A DNA stretch of 64,000 bases from UBA4427 sp046351135 (GCA_046351135.1 JAXLZA010000001.1:829204-893203); one strand, 5' to 3'; numbered from the stretch's first letter, positions 1 to 9,027 are shown. Made by a program: numbers and translations. Notes: generated from the letters alone by a model not told the origin.

Positions 1-339
1 ATCGATCCGTCGGACGTGAACGTGGCCGAGGTCTACGATCTCTCCTCCGCCCTCGAGCTCGACTGGTACGAGAACATCGGCCTGTGCAAGCCGGGCGAGG
101 CCGAGGGGCTCCTGCGCAGCGGCGCGACGGAGATCGGGGGCCGCGTGCCGGTCAACCCCTCCGGCGGCCTCTCCTGCTTCGGCGAGGCAGTCCCGGCCCA
201 GGCGATCGCGCAGGTCTGCGAGCTGACCTGGCAGCTGCGGGGCACCGCCGGCGAGCGCCAGGTCGCCGGCGCCAAGGTCGGCATCACGGCGAACCAGGGC
301 CTCTTCGGCCACGGCTCGTCGGTGCTCTGCACGCGTTAG
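1..339 (+). CDS. SCP2-thiolase-like protein (Ltp family), C-terminal part
   Basis: The open frame runs in from the left edge, so only the last 112 residues are visible. They match the C-terminal half of the SCP2-thiolase/lipid-transfer family. The usual catalytic HDCF motif is replaced by VYDLSSALEL, and the usual GHPxGATG loop reads SCFGEAVPAQ, so the thiolase His is missing. Loss of these residues is known for actinobacterial Ltp proteins (Ltp2) that act as retro-aldolases in steroid side-chain removal, and the fragment reads most like Ltp3/Ltp4 as I remember them. It lies 72 bases before the FadA6-like thiolase on the same strand, probably in one transcript. An aldolase rather than thiolase role is inferred; the N-terminal half, where the nucleophilic Cys would lie, is outside the window. 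Confidence 0.8.
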   Translation: MDPSDVNVAEVYDLSSALELDWYENIGLCKPGEAEGLLRSGATEIGGRVPVNPSGGLSCFGEAVPAQAIAQVCELTWQLRGTAGERQVAGAKVGITANQGLFGHGSSVLCTR

Positions 340-411
340 GCCAGGACGCCCGGATCGGGCCCGAGCGAGAGATCGAACGAGAGCGCGCGAGAAGGACGAG
401 AAGGAGACGAG

Positions 412-1560
412 ATGGGCGAGGCATTCATCATCGACGGCGTCCGCACCCCGGTCGGCAAGCGGGGCGGCGGTCTCGCCGGGATCCACTCCGCGGATCTCGG
501 GGCCCACGTGCTCAAGGGCCTCGTCGCCCGCAACGACTTCGACCCCGGCGCGGTCGACGACGTCATCTTCGGCTGCTGCGACACGATCGGCTCCCAGGCC
601 GGCGACATCGCCCGGACCTGCTGGCTCGCGGCGGGTCTGCCGCTCCACGTCCCGGGCGTCACGATCGATCGCCAGTGCGGCTCGTCGCAGCAGGCGGTGC
701 ATTTCGCGGCCCAGGCGGTGATGAGCGGGACGGCGGACCTCATCGTCGCCGGCGGCGTCCAGAACATGACCCAGATCCCGATCTCCTCGGCCATGACCTG
801 CGCCAAGGACCTCGGCTTCGACGATCCCTTCTCCGGCTCGAAGGGCTGGATCGAGCGCTTCGGAACCCAGGAAGTCTCCCAGTTCCGCGGCGCCGAGATG
901 ATCGCCGAGAAGTGGAACATCTCCCGCGACGACATGGAGACCCTCGCCCTCGAGACCCATGCGCGAGCCATCCGCGCGACCCAGGAGGGGCGCTTCAAGA
1001 ACGAGATCCTGCCGATCGCCGGGATCGAGAAGGACGAGGGCATGCGCGCCTCGACCCGCGAGAAGCTGCAGAGCCTCCAGCCCCTGCTCCCGGGCGGCCG
1101 GCTGACCGCGGCCCTCGCGAGCCAGATCTCGGACGCCTCGTCCGCGATGCTGATCGCGTCGGAGCGCGCGGTGAAGGAGCACAAGCTCCGGCCCCGGGCG
1201 CGCATCCACCACATCTCGGTCCTCGCCGACGACCCGATCTTCATGCTGACCGCGCCGATCCCCGCGACGAAGCGGGCGCTCGCGAAGTCGGGCCTCACGA
1301 AGGAGCAGATCGACCTCGTCGAGATCAACGAGGCGATGGCGTCGGTCGTGCTCGCGTGGCAGAAGGAGCTCGACTGGGACCTCGCGAAGGTCAACGTCAA
1401 CGGCGGCGCGATGGCCCTCGGTCATCCGATCGGCGCGACCGGGACGCGGCTCATGACGACCCTCCTCAACGAGATGGAGCGCACGGGGGCGCGCTACGGC
1501 CTGCAGACCATGTGCGAGGGTGGCGGCCAGGCCAACGTGACGATCATCGAGCGGATCTGA
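412..1560 (+). CDS. fadA6: FadA6-like acetyl-CoA acetyltransferase (thiolase)
   Basis: A 382-residue thiolase II family enzyme that would cleave a 3-oxoacyl-CoA to acetyl-CoA plus a shortened acyl-CoA. All catalytic elements are visible: the nucleophilic Cys in DRQCGSSQQA (near residue 90), the His in ALGHPIGATG (near 345) and the second Cys in TMCEGGGQAN near the end. The start follows a strong GAAGGAGACGAG ribosome site. The whole sequence closely follows what I remember of M. tuberculosis FadA6 (Rv3556c), the thiolase of steroid C/D-ring breakdown, including GGVQNMTQIPISSAM and PRARIHHIS. The Rv3548c-like SDR follows 65 bases downstream, as expected for a C/D-ring gene group. Thiolase activity is near certain; the steroid substrate is inferred. 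Confidence 0.88.
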   Translation: MGEAFIIDGVRTPVGKRGGGLAGIHSADLGAHVLKGLVARNDFDPGAVDDVIFGCCDTIGSQAGDIARTCWLAAGLPLHVPGVTIDRQCGSSQQAVHFAAQAVMSGTADLIVAGGVQNMTQIPISSAMTCAKDLGFDDPFSGSKGWIERFGTQEVSQFRGAEMIAEKWNISRDDMETLALETHARAIRATQEGRFKNEILPIAGIEKDEGMRASTREKLQSLQPLLPGGRLTAALASQISDASSAMLIASERAVKEHKLRPRARIHHISVLADDPIFMLTAPIPATKRALAKSGLTKEQIDLVEINEAMASVVLAWQKELDWDLAKVNVNGGAMALGHPIGATGTRLMTTLLNEMERTGARYGLQTMCEGGGQANVTIIERI

Positions 1561-1625
1561 GCGGAACGACGAAAGCGAACGAGGCGGTCCGGCCCGGCCG
1601 GCCGCGAGCAGGAAAGGATCGAGCG

Positions 1626-2528
1626 ATGGGAATCTGTGATGGACGCGTCGTCATCGTGACCGGCGCGGGCGGCGGCCTCGGCCGCGAGCACGCGCTGCTC
1701 TTCGCGGCCGAAGGGGCCGCGGTCGTCGTGAACGACCTCGGGGTCTCGAACAGCGGTGAAGGCGGCTCGAAGGGCCCCGCCCAGAAGGTCGTCGACGAGA
1801 TCACCGCGAAGGGCGGCCGCGCCATCGCCAACACCGACAGCGTCTCCGACTTCGCTGCCGGCAAGCGCATGGTCGAGCAGGCGATCGACACCTTCGGCCG
1901 CCTCGACGTCGTCGTGAACAACGCCGGCTTCCTGCGCGATCGGATGTTCGTCGGGACCTCCGAGGAGGAGTGGGACGCGGTCATCAGCGTCCATCTGAAG
2001 GGCCACTTCTGCGTGTCGCGCCACGCCTGCGAGTACTGGCGCAACCTCTCGAAGGCCGGCAAGCCCGTCGACGCGCGCATCATCAACACCAGCTCCGGAG
2101 CCGGTCTCCAGGGCAGCATCGGCCAGGCGACCTACTCGGCCGCCAAGGGCGGCATCGCGTCGCTGACGCTGGTCCAGGCGGCGGAGCTCGGCCGCTACGG
2201 CGTGACCGCGAACGCGATCGCCCCGGCCGCGCGCACGCGCATGACCGAGGCGATCTTCACGAACATGAAGCCGCCGGAGGACGGCAGCTTCGACGAGGCC
2301 CATCCGGGCAACGTCTCGCCGCTGGTCGTCTGGCTCGGCAGCCCCGAGTCGAAGAGCGTGACGGGTCGGGTCTTCGAGGTGAAGGGCGGCCTGATCGGCG
2401 TGTCCGACGGATGGCGCGACGGACCGACCTACGACAAGAAGGCGCGCTGGGCGCCCGACGAGATCGGGGCGAAGGTGCTCGAGCTCGTCGCGAAGGCGGT
2501 GCCCCCGCAGAAGGTCCACGGAAGCTGA
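1626..2528 (+). CDS. SDR dehydrogenase, Rv3548c-like (3-hydroxyacyl-CoA type)
   Basis: A 300-residue classical short-chain dehydrogenase that would oxidise a hydroxyl on a CoA-bound intermediate using NAD(P). The nucleotide motif TGAGGGLGRE lies near residue 12, the NNAG motif near residue 98 and the active-site YSAAK (Tyr-x3-Lys) near residue 170, with a Ser in INTSSGAG before it. At 300 residues it is longer than simple SDRs and has a C-terminal extension like the dehydrogenase domain of the multifunctional HSD17B4 enzyme. It strongly resembles M. tuberculosis Rv3548c, a member of the KstR2 steroid regulon, as recalled. The start follows GGAAAGGATCGAGCG. The stop is two bases before the next gene, so the two are probably translationally coupled. 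Confidence 0.85.
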   Translation: MGICDGRVVIVTGAGGGLGREHALLFAAEGAAVVVNDLGVSNSGEGGSKGPAQKVVDEITAKGGRAIANTDSVSDFAAGKRMVEQAIDTFGRLDVVVNNAGFLRDRMFVGTSEEEWDAVISVHLKGHFCVSRHACEYWRNLSKAGKPVDARIINTSSGAGLQGSIGQATYSAAKGGIASLTLVQAAELGRYGVTANAIAPAARTRMTEAIFTNMKPPEDGSFDEAHPGNVSPLVVWLGSPESKSVTGRVFEVKGGLIGVSDGWRDGPTYDKKARWAPDEIGAKVLELVAKAVPPQKVHGS

Positions 2529-2530
2529 CG

Positions 2531-3670
2531 ATGGATTTCCGATTCAGCGAAGAGCAGCAGGCGCTGGTCGACAGCGCCCGGGAGTTCCTGAAGGCCCACT
2601 CCGGCCCCGAGGCGATCCGCGCCGCGATGGGGACGGACCAGGGCTACGACAAGGGCGTCTGGCAGCAGATCGCGACCGAGCTCGGCTGGCCCTCGGTCCA
2701 CATCCCGGAGGCCTACGGCGGGCTCGGGCTGGGCTACGTCGACCTCGTGGTGCTGCTCGAGGCGATGGGCGAGGCGCTGCTGTGCGCGCCCTTCTTCTCG
2801 AGCGTCGCGCTCGGGGCCAATACGATCCTCGCCGTCGCGAGCGAGGCCCAGAAGGAAGCCCTGCTGCCCCCGATCGCCGAGGGCCGCAGCACGGCCACCC
2901 TCGCCCTCTGCGAGACCTCGGGCCGCTGGGACGTCGCGAGCATCGCGACGACGGCGCGCTCCGACGGCGACGGCTTCGTCATCGACGGGACGAAGACCTG
3001 GGTCGTCGACGGCCATACGAGCGATCTCCTGCTCGTGGCGGCGCGCAAGCCCGGAACGACGGGGACCGACGGGATCGCGGTCTTCGCGGTGCCCGCCCAG
3101 ACCGCGGGGCTCGATCGCACGCTCCGGCCGACCATGGACCAGACCCGCCGGGTCGCCGAGGTCCGACTCGCGAACGTGCGCGTCGGGCGCGACGCCTGTC
3201 TCGGCGAGTTCGGCGCGGCAGCTCCGGGGCTCGCACGCGCCCTCGATCTCGCGGCGATCGCGCTGGCGGCCGAGCAGGTCGGCGGCGCCCAGCGCTGCCT
3301 CGACATGGCGGTCGCCTACGCCAAGGAGCGCCAGCAGTTCGGCCGGCCGATCGGCTCCTTCCAGGCGATCAAGCACAAGGCGGCCGACATGCTCGTCGCC
3401 GTCGAGTCGGCGCGCTCGGCGCTCTACTACGCCGCCTGCATCGTGGACGACGGGAGCGACGACCTCGCGACGAACGCGTCGCTCGCGAAGGCCTGGTGCT
3501 CGGAGGCCTACTTCAAGTGCGCCGCCGACAACATCCAGATCCACGGCGGCGTCGGCTTCACCTGGGAGTACGACCCGCATCTCCACTTCAAGCGCGCCCG
3601 CGCCGGCGAGAGCTGGCTCGGGACGCCCGCGGACCATCGGGAGCGCGTCGCGAAGGCCCTCGGCCTCTAG
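2531..3670 (+). CDS. Acyl-CoA dehydrogenase family subunit, probably non-catalytic partner
   Basis: A 379-residue acyl-CoA dehydrogenase-fold protein. FAD-binding features are present: RQQFGRPIGSFQ near residue 270 and IHGGVGFTWEYD near 338. The catalytic Glu is not at either usual place: the YEGT-type site reads ESWLGTPADH, and the helix-G site (DLER in isovaleryl-CoA dehydrogenase) reads LDLAAIAL. Steroid-degrading bacteria use α2β2 dehydrogenases in which one subunit lacks the base, so this is probably such a β subunit. No catalytic partner lies directly beside it; the FadE30-like gene at 7797-8981 or a gene left of the window could supply it. It overlaps the same operon as the SDR upstream (2-base gap). 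Confidence 0.82.
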   Translation: MDFRFSEEQQALVDSAREFLKAHSGPEAIRAAMGTDQGYDKGVWQQIATELGWPSVHIPEAYGGLGLGYVDLVVLLEAMGEALLCAPFFSSVALGANTILAVASEAQKEALLPPIAEGRSTATLALCETSGRWDVASIATTARSDGDGFVIDGTKTWVVDGHTSDLLLVAARKPGTTGTDGIAVFAVPAQTAGLDRTLRPTMDQTRRVAEVRLANVRVGRDACLGEFGAAAPGLARALDLAAIALAAEQVGGAQRCLDMAVAYAKERQQFGRPIGSFQAIKHKAADMLVAVESARSALYYAACIVDDGSDDLATNASLAKAWCSEAYFKCAADNIQIHGGVGFTWEYDPHLHFKRARAGESWLGTPADHRERVAKALGL

Positions 3671-3752
3671 CGCGCGCGACCGCGAAAACGCCCGATCGCC
3701 GCGGGACCGGCTCGCCCCCGAGCCCGCCCCGCGGCCGCGAGGAAGCCTCTCC

Positions 3753-4211
3753 ATGCACGTCTTCAAGACCCCCTTCGAGCTCGAGCAGAACGTCGGAAAG
3801 TCCCTCGGCCACACCGACTGGCTCGCGATCCAGCAGGACCGCATCAACCTCTTCGCGGACGCGACCGGCGACCACCAGTGGATCCACGTCGACGTCGAGA
3901 AGGCGAAGTCGGGCCCCTTCGGCGCGCCCATCGCCCACGGCTACCTGACGGCCTCGCTCGCGAACTACTTCCTGCCCCAGCTGATGGAGGTGCAGGGCAT
4001 CTCGATGGGCGTCAACTACGGCTGCGACAAGATCCGCTTCCCGTCGCCGGTGAAGGTCGGGTCGCGCATCCGCGGCGCCGGCCAGATCACCGCCGTCGAG
4101 CGGACCAAGGACGGTGGGATCCAGGCCAAGGTCACGATCACGATCGAGATCGAGGGCAGCGAGCGCCCCGCCTGCATCATCGAGACGATCAGCCGCTATT
4201 ACGCGGCCTGA
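3753..4211 (+). CDS. MaoC-like (R)-enoyl-CoA hydratase
   Basis: A 152-residue single hot-dog protein of the MaoC/PhaJ/NodN type. The hydratase-2 active-site region is clear: FADATGDHQWIHVD near residues 34-48, with the Asp and His that bind the water, followed by PIAHGYLTASL. Such enzymes add water to trans-2-enoyl-CoA to give the (R)-3-hydroxyacyl-CoA. The length is normal for the single-domain family and the start follows AGGAAGCCTCTCC. It is the last gene of the 1-4211 cluster and converges with the gene at 4245. Together with the dehydrogenase, SDR and thiolase upstream it supplies the remaining β-oxidation step. Confidence 0.88.
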   Translation: MHVFKTPFELEQNVGKSLGHTDWLAIQQDRINLFADATGDHQWIHVDVEKAKSGPFGAPIAHGYLTASLANYFLPQLMEVQGISMGVNYGCDKIRFPSPVKVGSRIRGAGQITAVERTKDGGIQAKVTITIEIEGSERPACIIETISRYYAA

Positions 4212-4244
4212 GCCGCAGGCGCTCTCCGTTCGAGCCGCAGGCGC
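4210..4244. repeat. 13-bp direct repeat between convergent genes
   Basis: GAGCCGCAGGCGC occurs at 4210-4222 and exactly again at 4232-4244, filling the 33-base gap between a plus-strand and a minus-strand stop codon. The first copy overlaps the MaoC stop codon. GCCTG and CAGGC can also form a short hairpin here. It may serve as a transcription end for both sides, but there is no T run and the function is unproven. Confidence 0.4.
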
Positions 4245-4691
4245 CTAGCCGAGCCGCTCCTGGACGAGGCGGCGCGCGAGATCACCATCGATCTCGCCCT
4301 TGTGGGCCTTCATCAGGGCCCCCATGACCTTGCCGACGTCCTTGCCGCTCGAGGCGCCGGTCTGGGCGACGGCGGCCTCGATCCACGCCCGGGTCTTCGC
4401 CTCGTCGGCGAGCTTCGGCAGGAACTCCTGGATCACCGCGAGCTCCGCCCGCTCCGCCGCCGCGAGCTCCTCGCGACCGGCGTTCGTGAAGGCCTCGATG
4501 CTCTCCTTGCGCTGCTTCTCGAGCTTGCGCAGCAGGCCCTCGCAGGCCTCGTCGGAGACCGTCGTCGAGCCGTCCTTCTTCATCTCGTTGAGGAAGGCCG
4601 TCCGCATCGAGCGCAGCGCCACGAGGCGCCGCTCGTCCTTGGCCTTCATGGCCTGCTTCATCTGCTCGGTGACCTGGTCCGCGATCGGCAT
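4245..4691 (-). CDS. GatB/YqeY domain-containing protein
   Basis: A 148-residue YqeY family protein. It has the usual features: a helical N-terminus with VALRSMRTAFLNEMKKDGS, a KLEKQRKESIEAF segment, and an end with GKDVGKVMGALMKAHKGEIDGDLARRLV, which is the GatB C-terminal-like domain that contacts tRNA in the amidotransferase. Free-standing YqeY proteins are widespread and their exact job is not settled; involvement in tRNA-dependent amidation is suspected from homology. The start follows GGGAGGAGCCTCCG. The gene is a housekeeping insert between lipid-catabolic genes and converges with the MaoC gene. Confidence 0.9.
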   Translation of the reverse strand: MPIADQVTEQMKQAMKAKDERRLVALRSMRTAFLNEMKKDGSTTVSDEACEGLLRKLEKQRKESIEAFTNAGREELAAAERAELAVIQEFLPKLADEAKTRAWIEAAVAQTGASSGKDVGKVMGALMKAHKGEIDGDLARRLVQERLG

Positions 4692-4758
4692 CGGAGGCTC
4701 CTCCCGACCGGCAGCATAGCGGCTGGGCCCGACGGGGAGCGACGCGCCGGCTCGCGGC

Positions 4759-6738
4759 TCAGAACTGGACGGTCAGCTTCAAGTAGCCCGAGCGGGGCAC
4801 CTGGGTCGACTGGTTGCGCTGCACGTCGTAGAACTCGGCGTGGCGCGCGTCGTTCAGGTTCTGCCCGACCAGCGAGACGTCGAGCCAATGGACGGGCTTC
4901 CAGCCGAGCCGAAGATCGAGGCGCAGATACTGCCGGACGTTGTCCTTGCGCAGGACCGGCGTGACGCCCTCGAGCCCGTCGACGAAATAGAGCCCGCCGT
5001 CGAGCTCGAAGTCGGCCGGCAGGTCGACGAGCGAGCGGAACACGAACTGGTGGGTCGGATCGCTCTTCTCGAGGGTCGTGGCGGCGAAGGCGGTGCTGGG
5101 GAGCCGCTCGTACTGGTCGAGGATCGAATAGCTGGTGGTCAGACGAAGCCACTGGAAGGGCAGGAAGCTGAGCTCGATCTCCCCCCCGCGGATGCTCGTC
5201 TGTCCGGCGTTCTCGAAGCGGTACGGACCGATGGGCGCGGGCCCGACGAGGACCGAGACGTCGTCGTATTCCGACCAGAAGAGCGAGACCTCCGCCGTCA
5301 TCCACTCGATCGTCGAGAAGCGGTAGCCGAGCTCGAAGGCGAGCAGCTGCTCCTGCCGGATGTCTCGGTCGCCCTGGAAAGTCACGAACGGGGCGAGCTG
5401 GCCCGTGAGATCGCGGTCGGTGAAGGTCGGGATGCGCACCGCGCGGGAGACGGCGCCCCAGACGGTGTGGCCCGACACGGGGGTCACGACCAGGCGGCCG
5501 GAGGGCTGGTAGGTGAACCCGGACCAGCTGTTGCCGCCGAGCTTGGTCCCACCGATCAGCTTGACGCGGTCCGAGAGCAGCGGCAGCTCGAGCTGGACGA
5601 ACGCGTCGCCGAGGTGGAAGTCCGTGTCGTTCGGGGAGAAGCCGAGGCCGGTCACGGGCGGCTTGATGTGGGTCGTCCAGTAGCGGTACTCCGCCCCGTA
5701 GACGACGTTCAGGCTCGAGAAGAGCGTGAGCTCGTGCTGCATCTGCAGGTCCGCGGTCTGGCTCTTCTCGTCGAGGGTCACGTCCCGGGCGACGATGTCG
5801 TAGTAGGCGGCGGCGCTGATCCTCGAGCCGTCGTCGAGGCGATGGCGCAGCTGGGCGACGATGTCGCCGCCGCGGCTCTTGCCGTGGCGCTTGTCGAAGC
5901 TCGTGATCGGGAACGGCGGCACGGGGCTCGCGACGCCCTGCCCCCGTTCGAAGTCCAGATCGAAGTAGTCGACGAGCACGGTCGTCTCGGTCTGCTCGCC
6001 GAGCTTCGTGTCCGCACGCCCGCCCAGGCGGAGCTGTCCCCACTCGTCGTCGCCGTCGTAGCGCTTGTGGACGTCGTAGTCCTGGGTCTTCTCGGCCTTG
6101 GTGGTGAAGCGGTACTGGGTGTGGTCCGCGATCGCGCCACCGTAGCGGGCGGCCAGTCCCGCCTCCTGGCTGCCGCCGAAGGCGTGGGCGCGGACGCCCT
6201 GGGTGTCCTTCGCCTTCTTCGAGATGATGTTGATGACGCCGTTCACCGCGTTGGCGCCCCAGATCGTGCCCCCCGGCCCGCGGATCACCTCGATCCGATC
6301 GACGTCCTCGATCGCGAAGTTCTGCTCGGCCCAGATGACGCCGCCGAAGACGGGCGTGTAGATGCTGCGTCCATCGATCATCACGAGCAGCTTGTTCGAG
6401 AACTCCTGGCGGTAGCCGCGGATGGAGATGGCCCAGCGGCTCGCGTCGATGCGCGCGACCTGGAGGCCCGGGACGATGCGGAGCGCCTCGGGGACGCTCG
6501 TGAAGCCGCCGCGCCGGATGTCCTCGGCGGTGATGACGGTGACGGCGGCCGCGACCTGCTGCTTGCTCTCGGCCTTCTTCGAGACCGAGGTGACCTCGAC
6601 GTTCATCAGGTCTTCGAGCGAGAGGTCGAGCAGGTCCTCCTGGGCGTGGGCGGCACCGGCGCAGAGGACGGCGAGGCCGAGGGCGGCGAGCCCCCTCCTC
6701 CAGGCCTGCGGATCGCTCCGAAGACGTCCCTCTCGCAC
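4759..6738 (-). CDS. TonB-dependent outer-membrane receptor
   Basis: About 659 residues. I chose the GTG at 6738, since GGGGGAGGCAGG precedes it and it gives a clean signal peptide (Arg-rich start, LAALGLAVLCAGAAHAQ). An ATG at 6846 would add 36 residues before the signal. After the signal come the N-terminal box LEDLMNVEVTSVSKK, the plug domain (AVTVITAEDIRRGG, then EVIRGPGGTIWGANAVNGVINI near residues 140-165) and a β-barrel ending in the usual terminal Phe (YLKLTVQF). Such receptors import bulky ligands using TonB energy. No iron or cobalamin gene is nearby, so a role in taking up the steroid or lipid substrate is attractive but inferred. No TonB, ExbB or ExbD gene is visible here. Confidence 0.93.
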   Translation of the reverse strand: MREGRLRSDPQAWRRGLAALGLAVLCAGAAHAQEDLLDLSLEDLMNVEVTSVSKKAESKQQVAAAVTVITAEDIRRGGFTSVPEALRIVPGLQVARIDASRWAISIRGYRQEFSNKLLVMIDGRSIYTPVFGGVIWAEQNFAIEDVDRIEVIRGPGGTIWGANAVNGVINIISKKAKDTQGVRAHAFGGSQEAGLAARYGGAIADHTQYRFTTKAEKTQDYDVHKRYDGDDEWGQLRLGGRADTKLGEQTETTVLVDYFDLDFERGQGVASPVPPFPITSFDKRHGKSRGGDIVAQLRHRLDDGSRISAAAYYDIVARDVTLDEKSQTADLQMQHELTLFSSLNVVYGAEYRYWTTHIKPPVTGLGFSPNDTDFHLGDAFVQLELPLLSDRVKLIGGTKLGGNSWSGFTYQPSGRLVVTPVSGHTVWGAVSRAVRIPTFTDRDLTGQLAPFVTFQGDRDIRQEQLLAFELGYRFSTIEWMTAEVSLFWSEYDDVSVLVGPAPIGPYRFENAGQTSIRGGEIELSFLPFQWLRLTTSYSILDQYERLPSTAFAATTLEKSDPTHQFVFRSLVDLPADFELDGGLYFVDGLEGVTPVLRKDNVRQYLRLDLRLGWKPVHWLDVSLVGQNLNDARHAEFYDVQRNQSTQVPRSGYLKLTVQF

Positions 6739-6968
6739 CCTGCCTCCCCCTCGCCCACGCCGGGCCCGCCCGCGCGCGATGCGTGCCGGCACCACCGTTC
6801 TTCGGTGTGCGAAACGAGTGACCTGAGGGAGCAGCGCGCAGGACATCGAACGGACGCGGCGGAATCGTCCAATCGGAGCGGAGTGCGGGGGGAATCGAGC
6901 CCCGTCGGCCGGGCCCGGCTCGGGAGATCCCCCGAGCCGATGGGTCGGAGACCGGGCTGGGGCGCGCC

Positions 6969-7766
6969 TCAGGCGCGCTGGCTCGAGACCGAGACGACCT
7001 CGCCCGTCATGTAGGACGAGTAGTCGCTCGCGAGGAAGACCATCACGTTCGAGACCTCCCAGGGCGCGGCGCCCCGGCCGAAGGCCTCCTTCGCCTCGAG
7101 CTCGTCGAGCAGCGCCTGGGGCGTGGTCTTCACCAGGAAGGGATGGATCGCGATCGACGGCGAGACGGCGTTGATGCGGATGCCGTACTCCGCCGCCTCG
7201 AGGGCCGAGCAGCGCGTCAGCGCCATCACGCCGGCCTTCGCCGCCGCATAATGGGCCTGGCCCTTCTGCGCGCGCCAGCCGAGGACGGAGGCGTTGTTCA
7301 CGATGACGCCGCTCCGGCGCTCCATCATGTGGGGCAGCACGGCGCGGGTCATGCGGAAGACGCTGTTCAGCGTGATGTCGAGGACCGCCGTCCACTGGTC
7401 GTCGGTCATGTCGACGACGTCGACCTCGCCCCCGAGCCCCGCGTTGTTGATGACGACGTCGATCCGGCCCATGTCCTCGATCGCCGCCGCGACGAGCGCG
7501 CGCACGTCGGCGTCGTCGCGGACGTTGCAGAGGCGGTGGCCGACGGGCTTTCCGGAGATCTTGGCCAGCGCCTCGGCCGCCTCGGCCGTCCGCTTCGGAT
7601 GAATGTCGCTGATGAAGAGCCGCGCGCCCTCCTCCGCACAGCGCTGCGCCGTCGCGAAGCCGATCCCCGCTCCGGCGGCGGCCGTCATCAGCACGGTCTT
7701 GCCCTTCAGGAGGTCGTGGGGCGGCACGTAGGCCGGGGGCTGCTGCTTCACGGGTCGGTCGGACAT
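6969..7766 (-). CDS. ipdF: IpdF-like short-chain dehydrogenase
   Basis: A 265-residue classical SDR. The cofactor motif TAAAGAGIGFATAQR lies near residue 28, NNAGLGG near 110 and the catalytic HYAAAK (Tyr-x3-Lys) near 180. The AAAGAGIG start of the Rossmann fold and the ISDIHPKR turn match what I remember of M. tuberculosis IpdF (Rv3559c), which oxidises the 5-hydroxyl of the C/D-ring intermediate 5-OH-HIP-CoA. In mycobacteria ipdF sits beside fadE30, and here a FadE30-like gene lies 30 bases upstream in the same direction, which supports the assignment. The gene is therefore probably co-transcribed from the operator-bearing promoter near 9028. Confidence 0.8.
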   Translation of the reverse strand: MSDRPVKQQPPAYVPPHDLLKGKTVLMTAAAGAGIGFATAQRCAEEGARLFISDIHPKRTAEAAEALAKISGKPVGHRLCNVRDDADVRALVAAAIEDMGRIDVVINNAGLGGEVDVVDMTDDQWTAVLDITLNSVFRMTRAVLPHMMERRSGVIVNNASVLGWRAQKGQAHYAAAKAGVMALTRCSALEAAEYGIRINAVSPSIAIHPFLVKTTPQALLDELEAKEAFGRGAAPWEVSNVMVFLASDYSSYMTGEVVSVSSQRA

Positions 7767-7796
7767 GACGGAGATCGCCTCTCGCGCCGCGCGCGC

Positions 7797-8981
7797 CTAA
7801 CGCGGCTCGCGCGGCAGGCCGAGCACGCGCTCGGACATGATGTTGCGCTGGATCTGGTTCGAGCCGGCGTAGATGGTGTCGGAGCGCGTGAAGAGGAACA
7901 TGCGCTGGAGGCCGTTCAGGTCGTAGGGCGCGCCCTGGGCGAACTCGGCCTCGGGGCCCATCACGTCCATCGCGAGCTTGCCGAGGTCGCGGTGCCACGA
8001 GGCCCAGAAGATCTTCGAGATCGTCGAGGCCGGCGGCAGCTCGGCGCCCTCGTCGGCGCCCGAGAGCGTGCGCAGGGCGTGGTAGCGCTGGATGCGCAGG
8101 CCCATCCAGGCGTGGGCGATGCGCTGGCGGATCAGCGGGTCGGCGGCGCTGCCGTTCTGCTTCGCGATCCGGATGACGTGGTCGAGCTCGTTCTGGAAGA
8201 GCATCTGCTGGCCGAGGGTCGACGCCCCGCGCTCGAACGCGAGGGTCCCCATCGCCACCGCCCAGCCGCCGTTCACCTTCCCGACGACGTCGTCCTTCGC
8301 GGCCTTCGCGTTGTTGAAGAAGACCTCGCTGAACTCGGAGTCGCCGGTCATCTGGACGATCGGCCGGACCTCGACGCCGGGCTGATCCATCGGGACGAGG
8401 AGGTAGGAGATGCCCTTGTGCTTGGGCTGGGCCTGCGGATCCGTTCGGCAGACGACGAAGCACCAGTCGGACCACTCGGCGCCGGAGGTCCAGACCTTCT
8501 GCCCGTTCACGACCCAGTGGTCGCCCTGCAGCTCGGCCCGGGTCTGCACGTTCGCGAGATCCGAGCCCGCCCCCGGCTCCGAATAGCCCTGGCACCAGAC
8601 CTCGTCGCCCGACAGGATCTTCGGCAGGAAGCGCGCCTTCTGGTCCGCGGACCCGAAATGGATCACCGTCGGCCCGAGCAGGCCCTCGCCGATGTGGCCG
8701 ACGCGGCCGGGCCCGCCGGCCCGGGCGTACTCCTCGTGAAAGATCATCTGCTGTGAGAGCGGAAGGCCGCGGCCCCCGACCGCCTTGGGCCAGCCGACCC
8801 CGATCCAGCCCGCGCGCCCCATCAGGCGCTCCCAGGCGTGGCGCTCCTCGAAGAGCGCGTGCTCGTCGCCCGGTCCGCCGCGCCCCTTCACGACCTCGAA
8901 CTCCCCGCGCAGGTTCTGCTCGAGCCAGCGGGCGATCTCGGATCGGAAGGCTTCGTCTTGCGGGCTGAAGCGCGCGTCCAT
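7797..8981 (-). CDS. fadE30: FadE30-like acyl-CoA dehydrogenase
   Basis: A 394-residue FAD-dependent acyl-CoA dehydrogenase. Visible features are WCQGYSEPGAGSDLA near residue 130, VNGQKVWTSGAEWSDWC near 160, the probable catalytic Glu in helix G (TLAFERGASTLGQQ, isovaleryl-CoA dehydrogenase position) and SDTIYAGSNQIQRNIMSERVLG near the end, where the alternative YEGT Glu is Ala. The sequence follows M. tuberculosis FadE30 (Rv3560c) along its length as I recall it, including EFEVVKGRGGPG and GPTVIHFGS. FadE30 acts on the propionate side of a steroid C/D-ring intermediate. The IpdF-like gene follows by 30 bases. Its start is 46 bases from the palindromic operator at 9028-9054. Confidence 0.87.
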   Translation of the reverse strand: MDARFSPQDEAFRSEIARWLEQNLRGEFEVVKGRGGPGDEHALFEERHAWERLMGRAGWIGVGWPKAVGGRGLPLSQQMIFHEEYARAGGPGRVGHIGEGLLGPTVIHFGSADQKARFLPKILSGDEVWCQGYSEPGAGSDLANVQTRAELQGDHWVVNGQKVWTSGAEWSDWCFVVCRTDPQAQPKHKGISYLLVPMDQPGVEVRPIVQMTGDSEFSEVFFNNAKAAKDDVVGKVNGGWAVAMGTLAFERGASTLGQQMLFQNELDHVIRIAKQNGSAADPLIRQRIAHAWMGLRIQRYHALRTLSGADEGAELPPASTISKIFWASWHRDLGKLAMDVMGPEAEFAQGAPYDLNGLQRMFLFTRSDTIYAGSNQIQRNIMSERVLGLPREPR

Positions 8982-9027
8982 CGGGGGCCTCTCGGATGGG
9001 GCTGGAGGGGATGCGGGAGCCCTCGGA

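Noticed and set aside
84..2528. Long overlapping open frames in other frames and on the opposite strand throughout the window
   Set aside because: They are Arg-, Gly- and Pro-rich shadows of real genes, a normal effect of high GC; none shows family motifs.
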